DNA of 64,000 nt, from the NCBI RefSeq assembly GCF_000429145.1, contig NZ_AUBH01000007.1:1-64000 (forward strand), in the 5' to 3' direction. The first letter of the stretch is position 1, and every line of letters begins with the position of its first letter. A program made the position numbers and the translations under genes. Of this stretch, positions 1 to 8,287 are shown in pieces. The notes under the pieces were generated by a model. That model ran no database searches and was not told the DNA's origin. It saw only the letters and a list, made by a program, of their open reading frames with translations. The stretch comes from Aestuariibacter salexigens DSM 15300 (lineage in GTDB: Bacteria; Pseudomonadota; Gammaproteobacteria; Enterobacterales; Alteromonadaceae).

Positions 1-99
1 TGGCGTTGCATGAGCAACATGACAAGCTAATAAGACGATAGAGTGGATACTCTAGACGATTGAGCTGATATCAGAATTCCAAATAGTTAAACCAGTTTA
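1..99 (+). other. Probable 23S-5S spacer of an rRNA operon
   Basis: This stretch lies directly upstream of the 5S gene and shows no open frame with a ribosome binding site and no tRNA fold. The end of the 23S rRNA is not visible, so it must lie left of the window. Calling it the 23S-5S spacer is inference from the usual 16S-23S-5S order. Confidence 0.5.
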
Positions 100-218
100 T
101 GCCTGACGGCAATAGCGACACGGTACCACCTGACTCCATTCCGAACTCAGAAGTGAAACGTGTTAGCGGCGATGGTAGTGTGGGGTTTCCCCATGTGAGA
201 GTAGCACACCGTCAGGCT
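100..218 (+). rRNA. rrf: 5S ribosomal RNA
   Basis: 5S rRNA of the large ribosomal subunit. The first bases (TGCCTGACGG) pair with the last ones (CCGTCAGGC) to form helix I. The interior carries the conserved gammaproteobacterial 5S blocks CCGAACTCAGAAGTGAAA and GATGGTAGTGTGGGG. The length of about 119 nt fits the family. It is the last gene of an rRNA operon whose 16S and 23S genes lie outside the window. The ends are set by helix I pairing and may be off by one or two bases. Confidence 0.97.
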
Positions 219-236
219 CCCATTCGAAAACAAAGA

Positions 237-262
237 ACCCAGCGAAAGCTGGGTTTTTTGTT
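237..262 (+). terminator. Rho-independent terminator of the rRNA operon
   Basis: An 8-bp stem (AACCCAGC / GCTGGGTT) closes on a GAAA tetraloop and is followed by a T-rich run, 19 nt after the 5S 3' end. Confidence 0.95.
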
Positions 263-645
263 TTTGGTTAGCAACTTACGTTGCTACCCTCATGCCAAAC
301 CAAACCCATGGATAGAAAAAACAAGAAGTGCACTACGTAACTTCACTTTTTCAAACCCTCCATGGTGCCTGGTTCCAGCTCGGCCATCCACGGCCTCGCG
401 TTCATCGCTTTCGGCGTGCCACTGGCACTCCTCATGCTTCTTCGAAGCACCGATCTTCACCCCCATGTGAGAAGGGACCTGCGATACCGTTATGAGAAAA
501 AGCCCGTCATGCCCGCATGCGCTTGGCGGGCAACTCTACTGTTATTTCAAGTTGCCAGGTTATCAGTAATTTTCCTATTATTACGCTATTGTGTTGCGCA
601 GGTTGCTGTCTACACTCATTACTTAGGTCAATGTTGGAGTCGTAA
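263..645. other. Gene-free stretch between the rRNA operon and the next gene
   Basis: No open frame here has a convincing ribosome binding site or a recognisable product. Two small perfect inverted repeats can be seen: TGCTTC/GAAGCA at 435-449 (3-nt loop) and GCCCGC/GCGGGC at 511-531 (9-nt loop). Neither has a T tract. The promoter of the following gene should lie here, but no clear -35/-10 pair stands out. Confidence 0.5.
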
Positions 646-1365
646 TTGTCTAGGTTTTTTAGGTTCTTCGTTTTTTTTGCTGCTGTGTTAGGCGCTTTTC
701 CATTGGCACATGCCGATGAAAAGCCCGTAGTCACACTTGGCTTACTTGTATTCCCCCCGGAAGTAGTTGTCGACTCTGAAACCGGGAAATGTTTGGGCGA
801 AGTCATCGATATCTCAAAGCTGGTACTGAAAAACTTTAATGTTGATGTAGTTTGTGCGCCGCCCGCTCGTATTTACAGGCTCCTAGAGCAAGGTGTTGTT
901 GATCTGACGATCAATATTAAAACTACGGATGCTCTACAAGATAAAGTTAAGTTTACGAATATCCCCTACCGTTTTTTAGTCACAAATTTATATGGTCATA
1001 AAGATAAACAGGATGCTGGCAGCGTATCCGCAATAAGAGGTTTTGATTACAATGGGACTCGCGGCAAGTTAGCGTCTGATGGCTATCAATTTATTGATCT
1101 TCCAACTAGTACTGATGCGATAAGAATGTTCGCCCGAGGTAGAAGTGAGTATTTACTTTCTTATGAGTCTCCGGTTAAGTTTTTACTAGACGAGTTCCCT
1201 GAAAAGTATTCCGTTAAAACGCTTCAATCTGTTCCTACATTTTATGCAGTGAGTAATGTTTCACCGCACCAAGAGCAATTATTACAGCGGTTAAACAGTG
1301 TTGCAGATGCGTTATCGTTAGACACCTTCCTTGAATTGCGAAGCCACGCTTTCTTATCAGAATGA
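646..1365 (+). CDS. Orphan periplasmic solute-binding-like protein (SBP family 3 type)
   Basis: A 239-residue secreted protein. Residues 1-23 form a Sec signal peptide ending LAHA-DE. The remainder resembles a small family 3 solute-binding protein: a VTLGLLVFPPE opening strand, a GEVIDI segment, and an LEQGVVDLTINIK segment typical of the PBP fold. The start is TTG, chosen because GGAG sits 6 nt upstream and the signal peptide begins there. No ABC permease or ATPase gene is adjacent, so it may serve as a stray binding component or in sensing rather than transport. The substrate cannot be told. Its last 9 bases overlap the end of the convergent gene. Confidence 0.75.
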   Translation: MSRFFRFFVFFAAVLGAFPLAHADEKPVVTLGLLVFPPEVVVDSETGKCLGEVIDISKLVLKNFNVDVVCAPPARIYRLLEQGVVDLTINIKTTDALQDKVKFTNIPYRFLVTNLYGHKDKQDAGSVSAIRGFDYNGTRGKLASDGYQFIDLPTSTDAIRMFARGRSEYLLSYESPVKFLLDEFPEKYSVKTLQSVPTFYAVSNVSPHQEQLLQRLNSVADALSLDTFLELRSHAFLSE

Positions 1366-1767
1366 TGCAAATAAGCGATCAAATAATGAACGTTTTACTT
1401 TCCCATATTCAGGGTTAGAAAATAAAAGTCTGATTGATACAGTTGCACCATGTCCCCATGGCCAAACCAGTGCAATGAGTTGACGTTCTTCCGAATCACT
1501 TTTGGCATAAAGGCGTTGTCCCTTTTCGAGTACAGCAAATTTCCCAGTCGTACTTACTATCGTCTCAGGTGCCTGGAATATGGTTTTAGAGTCCCAGTAG
1601 TACGGCAGAAGTGATTCGAGTTTTACCAAAATCTGAGGATGTTTATCTGAAGAGTATTGACACAAGATTGCTGGGTAGCGTTCGTCCCATTGCCATTTAA
1701 AAAGCTCAGAGGTGTCTTCAAGAAAGGGTGAGCTTGCTTCCAATAATAAGTTTTGATTGGCGTCCAT
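1357..1767 (-). CDS. Protein of unknown function downstream of dnaE2
   Basis: I do not recognise this 136-residue protein. It is acidic and soluble, with no signal peptide or membrane segment, and is rich in Trp and Phe (for example KWQWDE, LPYYWD, ALVWPWGHG). It reads in the same direction as the imuA-imuB-dnaE2 cassette and begins 64 nt after the dnaE2 stop, with no terminator hairpin between them, so read-through from the SOS promoter is possible. It is convergent with the solute-binding protein and overlaps it by 9 nt. Confidence 0.6.
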   Translation of the reverse strand: MDANQNLLLEASSPFLEDTSELFKWQWDERYPAILCQYSSDKHPQILVKLESLLPYYWDSKTIFQAPETIVSTTGKFAVLEKGQRLYAKSDSEERQLIALVWPWGHGATVSIRLLFSNPEYGKVKRSLFDRLFASF

Positions 1768-1831
1768 GAACTATCACGATTCTTTTTTGCTTAAGACTAC
1801 CAAATTCAGTTTTAAATACGAGAGTGCTGTA

Positions 1832-4800
1832 TCAATGAAATTCTCTTGATGACGTATGTAACTCGTTGAGTAAATGACTCTCATCAAAAAGTTTCCCTGC
1901 GATCACGTGTATTACGCCTCCGTCTCCTCTTTCCACAATTCCTTTAACTTTCATGATCTTCGATTTCAGATAAGCTTGTTTTTGGCTGCGAGCCGTTGCT
2001 TGCCAAACGATGACATTGATATTGCCGGTATGATCTTCAAGGGTAATAAATGTTACACCGGATGCTGTGCCTGGTGCTTGTCGTCCCGTTACTACTCCTA
2101 CGACTGTCACCAGCGATTTATGTGAGCATTGAATGAGTTCACTCGCTGACGTAAAAGCATCAAGAAGCTTCGCATCCTTAAGTAAAGCAATTGGATGTCG
2201 GCCAATCGTTAAGCCCAATGTTGCATAGTCTTCCAACAAATTATCCATGTCCGATGGCCTAAGCGGATAGTCATGCTCCGAGTCAGCATTATCAAACAGC
2301 GGTAATGACGGTAGCGTATCCATTAAAGACCAACGAGCCTGATAGCGGTTTGATTGAATACTATGTAGCGCATCAGCACTTGCCAGTGCTTCCATTTGCC
2401 CGATATTCAGTCCCAGGGCATTAATATCCGCCATTGAAGTAAAACTAGTGACAGGATCACGTGATGTAACAAGTTTTTCTGCGGCTTGTACGCTTAACCC
2501 CTTAACGAGTCGCAATCCGAGCCGAATGGCAAAGTGTTGTTGCTGCGCCACAGGCTGCATCACATGATCGTATTGTGATTGATTTACGCATACTGGCAGA
2601 ACGGGAATACCATGCCGTCGAGCGTCCTGTACCAACTGAGAAGGGGAATAGAACCCCATTGGCCAACTGTTCAGTAGTGCGGTATAAAACGCCTGAGGAT
2701 AATAGTACTTAAGCCAGGATGAGACATAAGCAAGTACTGCAAACGACGCTGAATGTGATTCAGGAAAACCGTATTCTCCGAAGCCAAGTATCTGCTGGAA
2801 AATCTGTTCGGCAAAAGATTTTTGATAACCACGCTCCAACATGCCATTGACCAGTTTGCTTTTAAATTGCAGCAATTCACCGTTTTTTTTCCAGCTTGCC
2901 ATAGCGCGTCTTAGCTGATCCGCTTCGCCACCACTAAACCCTGCCGCCACCATAGCGAGCTGAATGACCTGCTCCTGAAAGATGGGAACCCCCATAGTGC
3001 GACTCAGCACGGTTTCCACGTCCTTTGAGGGATAAGTGACGGCCTCTTTACCTTCACGCCTTAACAGGTAAGGGTGCACCATATCTCCTTGAATCGGTCC
3101 AGGTCTGACAATCGCTATCTGCACGACTAGATCGTAATAGGTTTTAGGCTTGAGTCTGGGCAACATGCTCATTTGTGCACGAGACTCAATCTGAAATACG
3201 CCAACGGTATCTGCCTGCTGGATCATCCGATAGACCTCAGGGTCATCTTTCATTTTGGTGATACCCGCGATGGACAGCGTTTTGCCATAGTGTTGTTCAA
3301 CCAGCTGAAATGCTTTACGAATAGCGGTAAGCATGCCCAGTGCCAGGACATCGACTTTCAGCAGCCCCAATGACTCAAGGTCGTCTTTGTCCCACTGAAT
3401 GACGCTGCGTTCCGGCATACTGGCATTTTCTACCGGCACCAACTGATACAACGGACCGGCCGATATCACAAATCCACCAACATGCTGTGATAAATGGCGA
3501 GGAAAGCCCATGATTTCATTGACCAGTGAGATCAGTTGCTGGCCGTAGTGAGATTCAGGGTCTACGCCAAGCTCGGTCAACTGAGATTGCCAGTCTAATC
3601 CGCGATCGCGTCTGTTGACGTTCTTGATGAAGTAATCCAGCTGCGTCTCATTAATGCCCAGCGCCTTGCCTACCTCGCGCAGTGCGCTTTTGAAACGATA
3701 GGTGATGACGGTCGCGGCGAGTGCGGTGCGTTCACGGCCATACTTTTGATAAATATACTGAATGACTTCCTCGCGCCGTTCATGCTCGAAGTCTACGTCG
3801 ATGTCCGGAGGTTCGTTACGCTCTTTGGAAATAAAGCGTTCGAACAATACGTTGATTTGTCGGGGGTCGACGGCGGTAATTTCAAGGCAGTAACACACCA
3901 CAGAGTTCGCTGCTGAACCCCGCCCCTGATAGAGGATATGTCTTGACTTGGCAAATTGAACGATGTCATGAATGGTCAGAAAAAAATACTCATAGCGTTG
4001 TTCGGCAATCAGCGTCAGTTCCTTTTCGATAATGGCTCTGATGTCTTTGCTTATCCCCTCCGGAAAGCGTATCTCTACCCCTTTTTCAACCAGGTCTCGT
4101 AGGTGCTGTTGAGGTGTTTTATTCTGTGGTACCAACTCAGCAGGATATTCGTATTGCAGTTCGCTCATGCAGAACTGGCATTGTGCAGCAATGGCGGTTG
4201 TCTGCTTGCGCCAGCTAGCCGGGAACAGTTTGGTGAGTTTACTCAGCGGGCGCAGGGCACGTTCACAGTTAGATAGGGCCTGCTTGCCGAGCTTACTGAC
4301 CTGCGTATGTTCACGGATAGCATGTAAAACATGTTGTAAAGACTGGCGCTGAGCAACATGCATCAATACGCCACCCACCGCGCAAATTGGCAGCTGGTAA
4401 GTTGCGGATAAGGATTCACAATGTTGCAGATACTCAGGTTCACTGGCGCTCAGGTAGCGGCGGCAGCCAATCCATACTCTGTCCGGGTAATGTTTGATGA
4501 GCAGTCTGGACCACTCATCATCAATATCGGCCTTGCCACTGGGTAGCCAAATGGCCAGGCAGTGCTTGACCGTCTTTAGATCCCAGCGTGTTAATTTGTA
4601 GTGGCCTTTAGCGCTTCGGCGTCGCGCATTGGTAATGATCCTGCATAGTTCCGCGTATGCCTGCCGATGTGGACATAACAAAATAAGTTCCAGTCCCTGC
4701 AGACGAAACAGACTGCCGACGATCAGCTTGATGCCGAGGTGGTGCCGCTTTATTTCGGTATACGCACGTACTACGCCGGCTACGCTGCACTCGTCAGTGA

Positions 4801-4912
4801 TCGCAATGGCATCATAGCCAAGGAAGTCTGCCTGGCGAACAAGCTCCTGTGGATGGGAAGCGCCAACCAGAAAAGAAAAGTTGGATTGGCAAAACAGCTC
4901 AGCGTATGCCAT
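1832..4912 (-). CDS. dnaE2: Error-prone DNA polymerase DnaE2 (ImuC)
   Basis: C-family polymerase alpha subunit used for damage-induced mutagenic translesion synthesis together with ImuA and ImuB. It opens with a PHP domain (from YAELFCQSNFSFLVGASHP). The polymerase core carries the catalytic acidic motif PDIDVDF at about residues 369-375, followed by helix-hairpin-helix and OB-fold segments near the C-terminus (about 920-1000). The length of 1026 residues is normal for DnaE2. The ATG at 4912 is chosen because the protein then begins MAYAEL, as family members do; an in-frame upstream start at 4984 would overlap imuB. It starts 4 nt after the imuB stop. Expression should follow the LexA box at 7033. 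Confidence 0.97.
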   Translation of the reverse strand: MAYAELFCQSNFSFLVGASHPQELVRQADFLGYDAIAITDECSVAGVVRAYTEIKRHHLGIKLIVGSLFRLQGLELILLCPHRQAYAELCRIITNARRRSAKGHYKLTRWDLKTVKHCLAIWLPSGKADIDDEWSRLLIKHYPDRVWIGCRRYLSASEPEYLQHCESLSATYQLPICAVGGVLMHVAQRQSLQHVLHAIREHTQVSKLGKQALSNCERALRPLSKLTKLFPASWRKQTTAIAAQCQFCMSELQYEYPAELVPQNKTPQQHLRDLVEKGVEIRFPEGISKDIRAIIEKELTLIAEQRYEYFFLTIHDIVQFAKSRHILYQGRGSAANSVVCYCLEITAVDPRQINVLFERFISKERNEPPDIDVDFEHERREEVIQYIYQKYGRERTALAATVITYRFKSALREVGKALGINETQLDYFIKNVNRRDRGLDWQSQLTELGVDPESHYGQQLISLVNEIMGFPRHLSQHVGGFVISAGPLYQLVPVENASMPERSVIQWDKDDLESLGLLKVDVLALGMLTAIRKAFQLVEQHYGKTLSIAGITKMKDDPEVYRMIQQADTVGVFQIESRAQMSMLPRLKPKTYYDLVVQIAIVRPGPIQGDMVHPYLLRREGKEAVTYPSKDVETVLSRTMGVPIFQEQVIQLAMVAAGFSGGEADQLRRAMASWKKNGELLQFKSKLVNGMLERGYQKSFAEQIFQQILGFGEYGFPESHSASFAVLAYVSSWLKYYYPQAFYTALLNSWPMGFYSPSQLVQDARRHGIPVLPVCVNQSQYDHVMQPVAQQQHFAIRLGLRLVKGLSVQAAEKLVTSRDPVTSFTSMADINALGLNIGQMEALASADALHSIQSNRYQARWSLMDTLPSLPLFDNADSEHDYPLRPSDMDNLLEDYATLGLTIGRHPIALLKDAKLLDAFTSASELIQCSHKSLVTVVGVVTGRQAPGTASGVTFITLEDHTGNINVIVWQATARSQKQAYLKSKIMKVKGIVERGDGGVIHVIAGKLFDESHLLNELHTSSREFH

Positions 4913-4916
4913 ACGT

Positions 4917-6338
4917 TCAACAGAACAGACCGTGTTGATACCAGTAATTATGCGGCGTGCGGAAAATCCATAACAACTGACCAAACTGATTACGTGCGAT
5001 AAAGTAGTCGCGTACCGCCTGTTGATTGTCCCACCATCCCGTAGAGATACGCTCTGGTCCTCGAATGACGGTCACTTTTTCTTGCAATGGCAAAGGCTCG
5101 CTAAGTAAAAAACCTGGCCGATCGGGTAGGATATCGACGCTTGCCGCATCTACATCAGTGTCGCTAAGCGGGACCTGTTTCTGACTGTATTCAGGACGGT
5201 GTTCAGACACATAGCAAAGCTGCTGCACTGCGCTTGCACCAAGTTTGGCCTCCAATATGGCGCGTAGTTGTAGCGTGGATATCTGTGCCTGCTTGCCAGC
5301 AAACATATCCTGTCTGACAGGGTTGAGCTCCTGTAGCTTATCCACTCTGATACTGATGGCATATACCGGGGCTGTCAGCGTGACAGATTCAAACTTGAGG
5401 GAAAGCAGTTTCAGCCAGCTTTGTGCGCGATACTCACACTGCGCGGACCCCAATGTTACTTCCAGAGGTGTATGATCGCGCTGATAAAGCGTGAGCGTCA
5501 GCTCTGATGTTGTGTGATTCCGTATTTTAAGAAATGACTCCAGCTCGTTGAGCAAACGCTTGACTGGTGGTATCAAGGTATCGGTTTTTTCAATTTCATA
5601 TAACAGCTCAAGATAGCGGTAAAAATATTCTGGAGGATGAAAAAACGGTAGAGGGTGATGCAATTCCCCTTTCAGACGACCCAGATACGTTACCAGATAA
5701 CTATCAAAGCGCCGGGCGATATCTTTTAGTGGCAGCGCGACAATATCGGCGACCGTATGCAGCCCTACGCGTTTGAGCTTCTGCTTATCTTTATTGTGTA
5801 TATCCAGCGAATCAATCGTGCATTGACCCAGTGCGGTTTTGATGTTGTCTCGCTGGTCACTGATCGTATTTATCTGGTTGCGAGCCATGACCCGAGCGGC
5901 TAGGGGGGACCACGCGGTGCTTGCCTGATACTCGATGTGTAGTCTGGTCAAGTGCTCGCGGAGCATGTTCCAATAGGGTTGTAACCCGCCATACAGATTA
6001 AGCATGTTATGAATGCGCAGAGCGAGACCGTCAGGTTGGAAAAAGCAGATATCTGATGTGAGCTGATAAAGTGTTTCAGCAATGACGTTAAGCTGACTTT
6101 CTTCGACCTCCCGACAATAACTGACAACCTGTAATTGCTGACTCAGAGAGCTGGCTGTTGCCAGTCCCATACCACATTGAATGCCTAACTTCCTGGCGCT
6201 GCCGTTACGCTGACAGACCTGATTTTTCTTTGCATCCAGTACCACAACAGGTAGCGTTTCATGACTACCTGTGTTGCCAGAAAATAGGGTATTTAACTGC
6301 AAATTCGGAAAGTGCAAGTATAGCCAGATTGGTGACAT
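4917..6338 (-). CDS. imuB: ImuB, catalytically inactive Y-family polymerase-like protein
   Basis: Hub protein of the ImuABC mutasome: in known systems it binds the sliding clamp, ImuA and DnaE2. The 473-residue sequence has the Y-family layout. The N-terminal strand that holds the catalytic Asp in active enzymes reads LYLHFPNLQLN here and lacks it, as expected for ImuB. A thumb/HhH segment (KLKRVGLHTVADIVALP) and a little-finger region follow. A C-terminal extension ends in WIFRTPHNYWYQHGLF. The start codon shares one base with the imuA stop (TAATG), which implies translational coupling. Confidence 0.96.
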   Translation of the reverse strand: MSPIWLYLHFPNLQLNTLFSGNTGSHETLPVVVLDAKKNQVCQRNGSARKLGIQCGMGLATASSLSQQLQVVSYCREVEESQLNVIAETLYQLTSDICFFQPDGLALRIHNMLNLYGGLQPYWNMLREHLTRLHIEYQASTAWSPLAARVMARNQINTISDQRDNIKTALGQCTIDSLDIHNKDKQKLKRVGLHTVADIVALPLKDIARRFDSYLVTYLGRLKGELHHPLPFFHPPEYFYRYLELLYEIEKTDTLIPPVKRLLNELESFLKIRNHTTSELTLTLYQRDHTPLEVTLGSAQCEYRAQSWLKLLSLKFESVTLTAPVYAISIRVDKLQELNPVRQDMFAGKQAQISTLQLRAILEAKLGASAVQQLCYVSEHRPEYSQKQVPLSDTDVDAASVDILPDRPGFLLSEPLPLQEKVTVIRGPERISTGWWDNQQAVRDYFIARNQFGQLLWIFRTPHNYWYQHGLFC

Positions 6339-7021
6339 TAGCTGGCTCGTGAGCGTGGGAAATGCAGCAGGTTGTCAGGCTGTGGGCGCTGATATAGCCA
6401 GGGCCAACGAGTGCGCATATTGATGCTAAAAAACTCTCCCGGCCAGCCACCTTTCTGCTTACTTATCCTGGCATTCAGGCCATTACTGTGAGGCTGTAGC
6501 TGTAAGCCAAGGGTGACGGGCAGCGATTGCTGCTGCTGTTCGGGGCGGAACAATATCTGTAAGGATTCTCCCTTTCTGGCGGCCAACTGTAGACGTTTCA
6601 CCTGATGGATTGTCAGCGCCTGGTGCCATAACATGACGGTACAACAACTGCCGCTGGCCAGACATTGCTCCGCCGCCCATAGCGCATGCTCCGGGCTATC
6701 AGGGTAAATCATCAGCGTCTGCTTAAGGTCAATACCCTGAGCCAGCAACAGCTCTGCATTAATGCGGTAAGGGGGCGCGATAAATGTCAGCAGACGTTTG
6801 TGTTGCTGCTGTTGATGGGCGATATGAGGCAGCAATAATCGACACTCGCCGATGCCAGTTATACTACATATGTCAATAACCCCCTGCTCAGGCAGCCCCC
6901 CATGTAGCGCGTTATCAAGTTCCGGATAACCACTACGGGAGGTATCCGGCATCGCGGCGCACTGATGAGAGCCATGCCAGACAAGCTGTTTATTTTTCAG
7001 ATAGCTAAGCAGTGAGTTCAT
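6338..7021 (-). CDS. imuA: ImuA, RecA-like mutasome protein
   Basis: First gene of the SOS mutagenesis cassette. The product is a RecA/SulA-related protein that works with ImuB and DnaE2. Family features are an N-terminal SGYPELDNALHGGLPEQGVID segment split around a degenerate nucleotide-binding loop (ITGIGECRLLLP), and the LLTFIAPPY segment. The ATG at 7021 gives 227 residues. A TTG two codons upstream (7027) is possible, but no clear Shine-Dalgarno separates them. The start lies 12 nt from the LexA box, with a predicted leader of about 21 nt. Confidence 0.95.
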   Translation of the reverse strand: MNSLLSYLKNKQLVWHGSHQCAAMPDTSRSGYPELDNALHGGLPEQGVIDICSITGIGECRLLLPHIAHQQQQHKRLLTFIAPPYRINAELLLAQGIDLKQTLMIYPDSPEHALWAAEQCLASGSCCTVMLWHQALTIHQVKRLQLAARKGESLQILFRPEQQQQSLPVTLGLQLQPHSNGLNARISKQKGGWPGEFFSINMRTRWPWLYQRPQPDNLLHFPRSRAS

Positions 7022-7032
7022 AAGCAAAATAA

Positions 7033-7052
7033 TACTGTATATATGTACAGTA
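7033..7052 (-). promoter_or_regulatory. LexA (SOS) box controlling imuA-imuB-dnaE2
   Basis: The 20-bp element has half-sites TACTGT and ACAGTA around an 8-bp AT-rich core (CTGT-N8-ACAG), a very close match to the E. coli type LexA consensus. It overlaps the predicted -10 box and transcription start of imuA, the usual position for SOS repression. Confidence 0.95.
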
Positions 7053-7076
7053 TATTATATCTTTTTGATGATGCAA
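7049..7076 (-). promoter_or_regulatory. Predicted sigma-70 promoter of the imuA operon
   Basis: On the minus strand, TTGCAT (7076-7071) and TATACT (7054-7049) are separated by 16 bp. Transcription would begin near 7042, inside the LexA box, giving a leader of about 21 nt. Confidence 0.7.
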
Positions 7077-7136
7077 GAGAGGAGATCTATCGATAAGATC
7101 TGACCCTATGTTTCACTGCTCTGTAAAGGCATTGCC

Positions 7137-7610
7137 ATGCGCTATTGGCTATTTAAATCTGAACCCGATGCATTCAGCATCGACGACCTGGCTAGTCGTC
7201 CAGATCAATGTGAACATTGGGATGGCATTCGTAATTATCAGGCACGTAACTTTTTACGAGATGAAGTCAAACGCGGTGATCGGGTATTTTTCTATCACTC
7301 AAGCTGCAAGCATGTTGGCATTGTCGGTTTAGCTGAAGTGGTGAAAGAAGGCTATGCAGATCACACTCAATTTGACCCGGAATCCGCCTACTTTGATCCC
7401 AAGTCCGACCCGTCAAACCCTCGCTGGTATATGGTGGACATCAAACTACTACGAAAATATGAGCGAATGCTCACCCTGAGTGATATTAAAGCGATGCCCG
7501 ATATTCTTGATCTTGGCGTCGTGAAGAAAGGGCACAGGCTGTCAATCATGCCGGTGAGTCAACACGATACGGCAATATTGCTTTCTGCATTGCAGGCACG
7601 TAACCCTTGA
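7137..7610 (+). CDS. EVE domain-containing protein
   Basis: A single EVE (PUA-like) domain of 157 residues. The family contains a pocket for modified nucleobases or nucleosides; bacterial members have no settled role, and some are linked to modified-DNA recognition or RNA modification. Hallmarks are the opening MRYWLFKSEPDAFSIDDL, the DGIRNYQARNF segment, the GDRVFFYHSS strand and RWYMVDIK. Start ATG with AAAGG 7 nt upstream. It is divergent from imuA and its stop abuts that of the convergent next gene. Confidence 0.92.
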   Translation: MRYWLFKSEPDAFSIDDLASRPDQCEHWDGIRNYQARNFLRDEVKRGDRVFFYHSSCKHVGIVGLAEVVKEGYADHTQFDPESAYFDPKSDPSNPRWYMVDIKLLRKYERMLTLSDIKAMPDILDLGVVKKGHRLSIMPVSQHDTAILLSALQARNP

Positions 7611-8126
7611 TTATGACTGAGCCTGTTCAGGCTCCTCCGCCGTTGCTTCGGCTTTTTTGATGACTTTGCCTGCACTCAGGCGCTGGCACGCTGTAATGAA
7701 ACCGCCTAGGGTGTTCTTGCACCATGGCACGCGGATTTCAGAGGGCTGCTTAGCGATATACTGATTAATATCTTTCATCGTATATTCACTGCGTTCGAGC
7801 GCTTTAGTCAGCGCTTCTTCAATCGTCGCGCGATGTTCGCAGCACTGCAGTACAACATACTCAATATGATTCAGAATAAACTGGCTTTTATTGAAATCAT
7901 CCTGACTCAATAATCCGTGTTTTTGCGCTGCCTGTAGGTTATCAACATAGACACGTTGCAGCTCACCGGATAATAACACCAGTGTCGACATGGCAAACTT
8001 GGCATCACTGCTAGAGCGTTTAAGCTCGTTACGATACTGCATCACCTGCTTTTGCAGCGACTGGGAACGTACGACGAAATAAATAAGAACCAGAACCAGA
8101 ATACCGATTATGCCTACAGCGGCCAT
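7611..8126 (-). CDS. Membrane-anchored protein of unknown function
   Basis: I do not recognise this 171-residue protein. An N-terminal hydrophobic helix (about residues 3-19) should anchor it in the inner membrane. A charged, coiled-coil-prone stretch follows (about 20-45), then a mainly helical domain with a cysteine pair in LQCCEHRATIEEAL. The C-terminus is an acidic, low-complexity tail (KKAEATAEEPEQAQS). It is convergent with the EVE gene with no intervening base, and no terminator is visible at that junction. Confidence 0.75.
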   Translation of the reverse strand: MAAVGIIGILVLVLIYFVVRSQSLQKQVMQYRNELKRSSSDAKFAMSTLVLLSGELQRVYVDNLQAAQKHGLLSQDDFNKSQFILNHIEYVVLQCCEHRATIEEALTKALERSEYTMKDINQYIAKQPSEIRVPWCKNTLGGFITACQRLSAGKVIKKAEATAEEPEQAQS

Positions 8127-8287
8127 GGCGATGCCTCAATTGTGATGTTAAACGTTGACCATGCACGATGCACAATAACCTTAGCTAGTTTAATCATCCT
8201 AAGGCGCAAATCAATGTCGGTGTTTTTTCGCTATGCTGACAAACACTGTGTTATCTTTTCGCATCCAAATTCATTAATGAAATCCAT

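Noticed and set aside
99-470. Open frame covering the 5S rRNA and its terminator
   Set aside because: It runs through the 5S gene and terminator; the sequence is explained by the RNA.
362-806. Open frames on both strands in the gene-free stretch and the start of the next gene
   Set aside because: No ribosome binding site, no recognisable product, and they clash with the well-supported signal peptide gene at 646.
4912-4984. Longer dnaE2 beginning at 4984
   Set aside because: The extra residues are unlike the family, and the start would lie well inside imuB.
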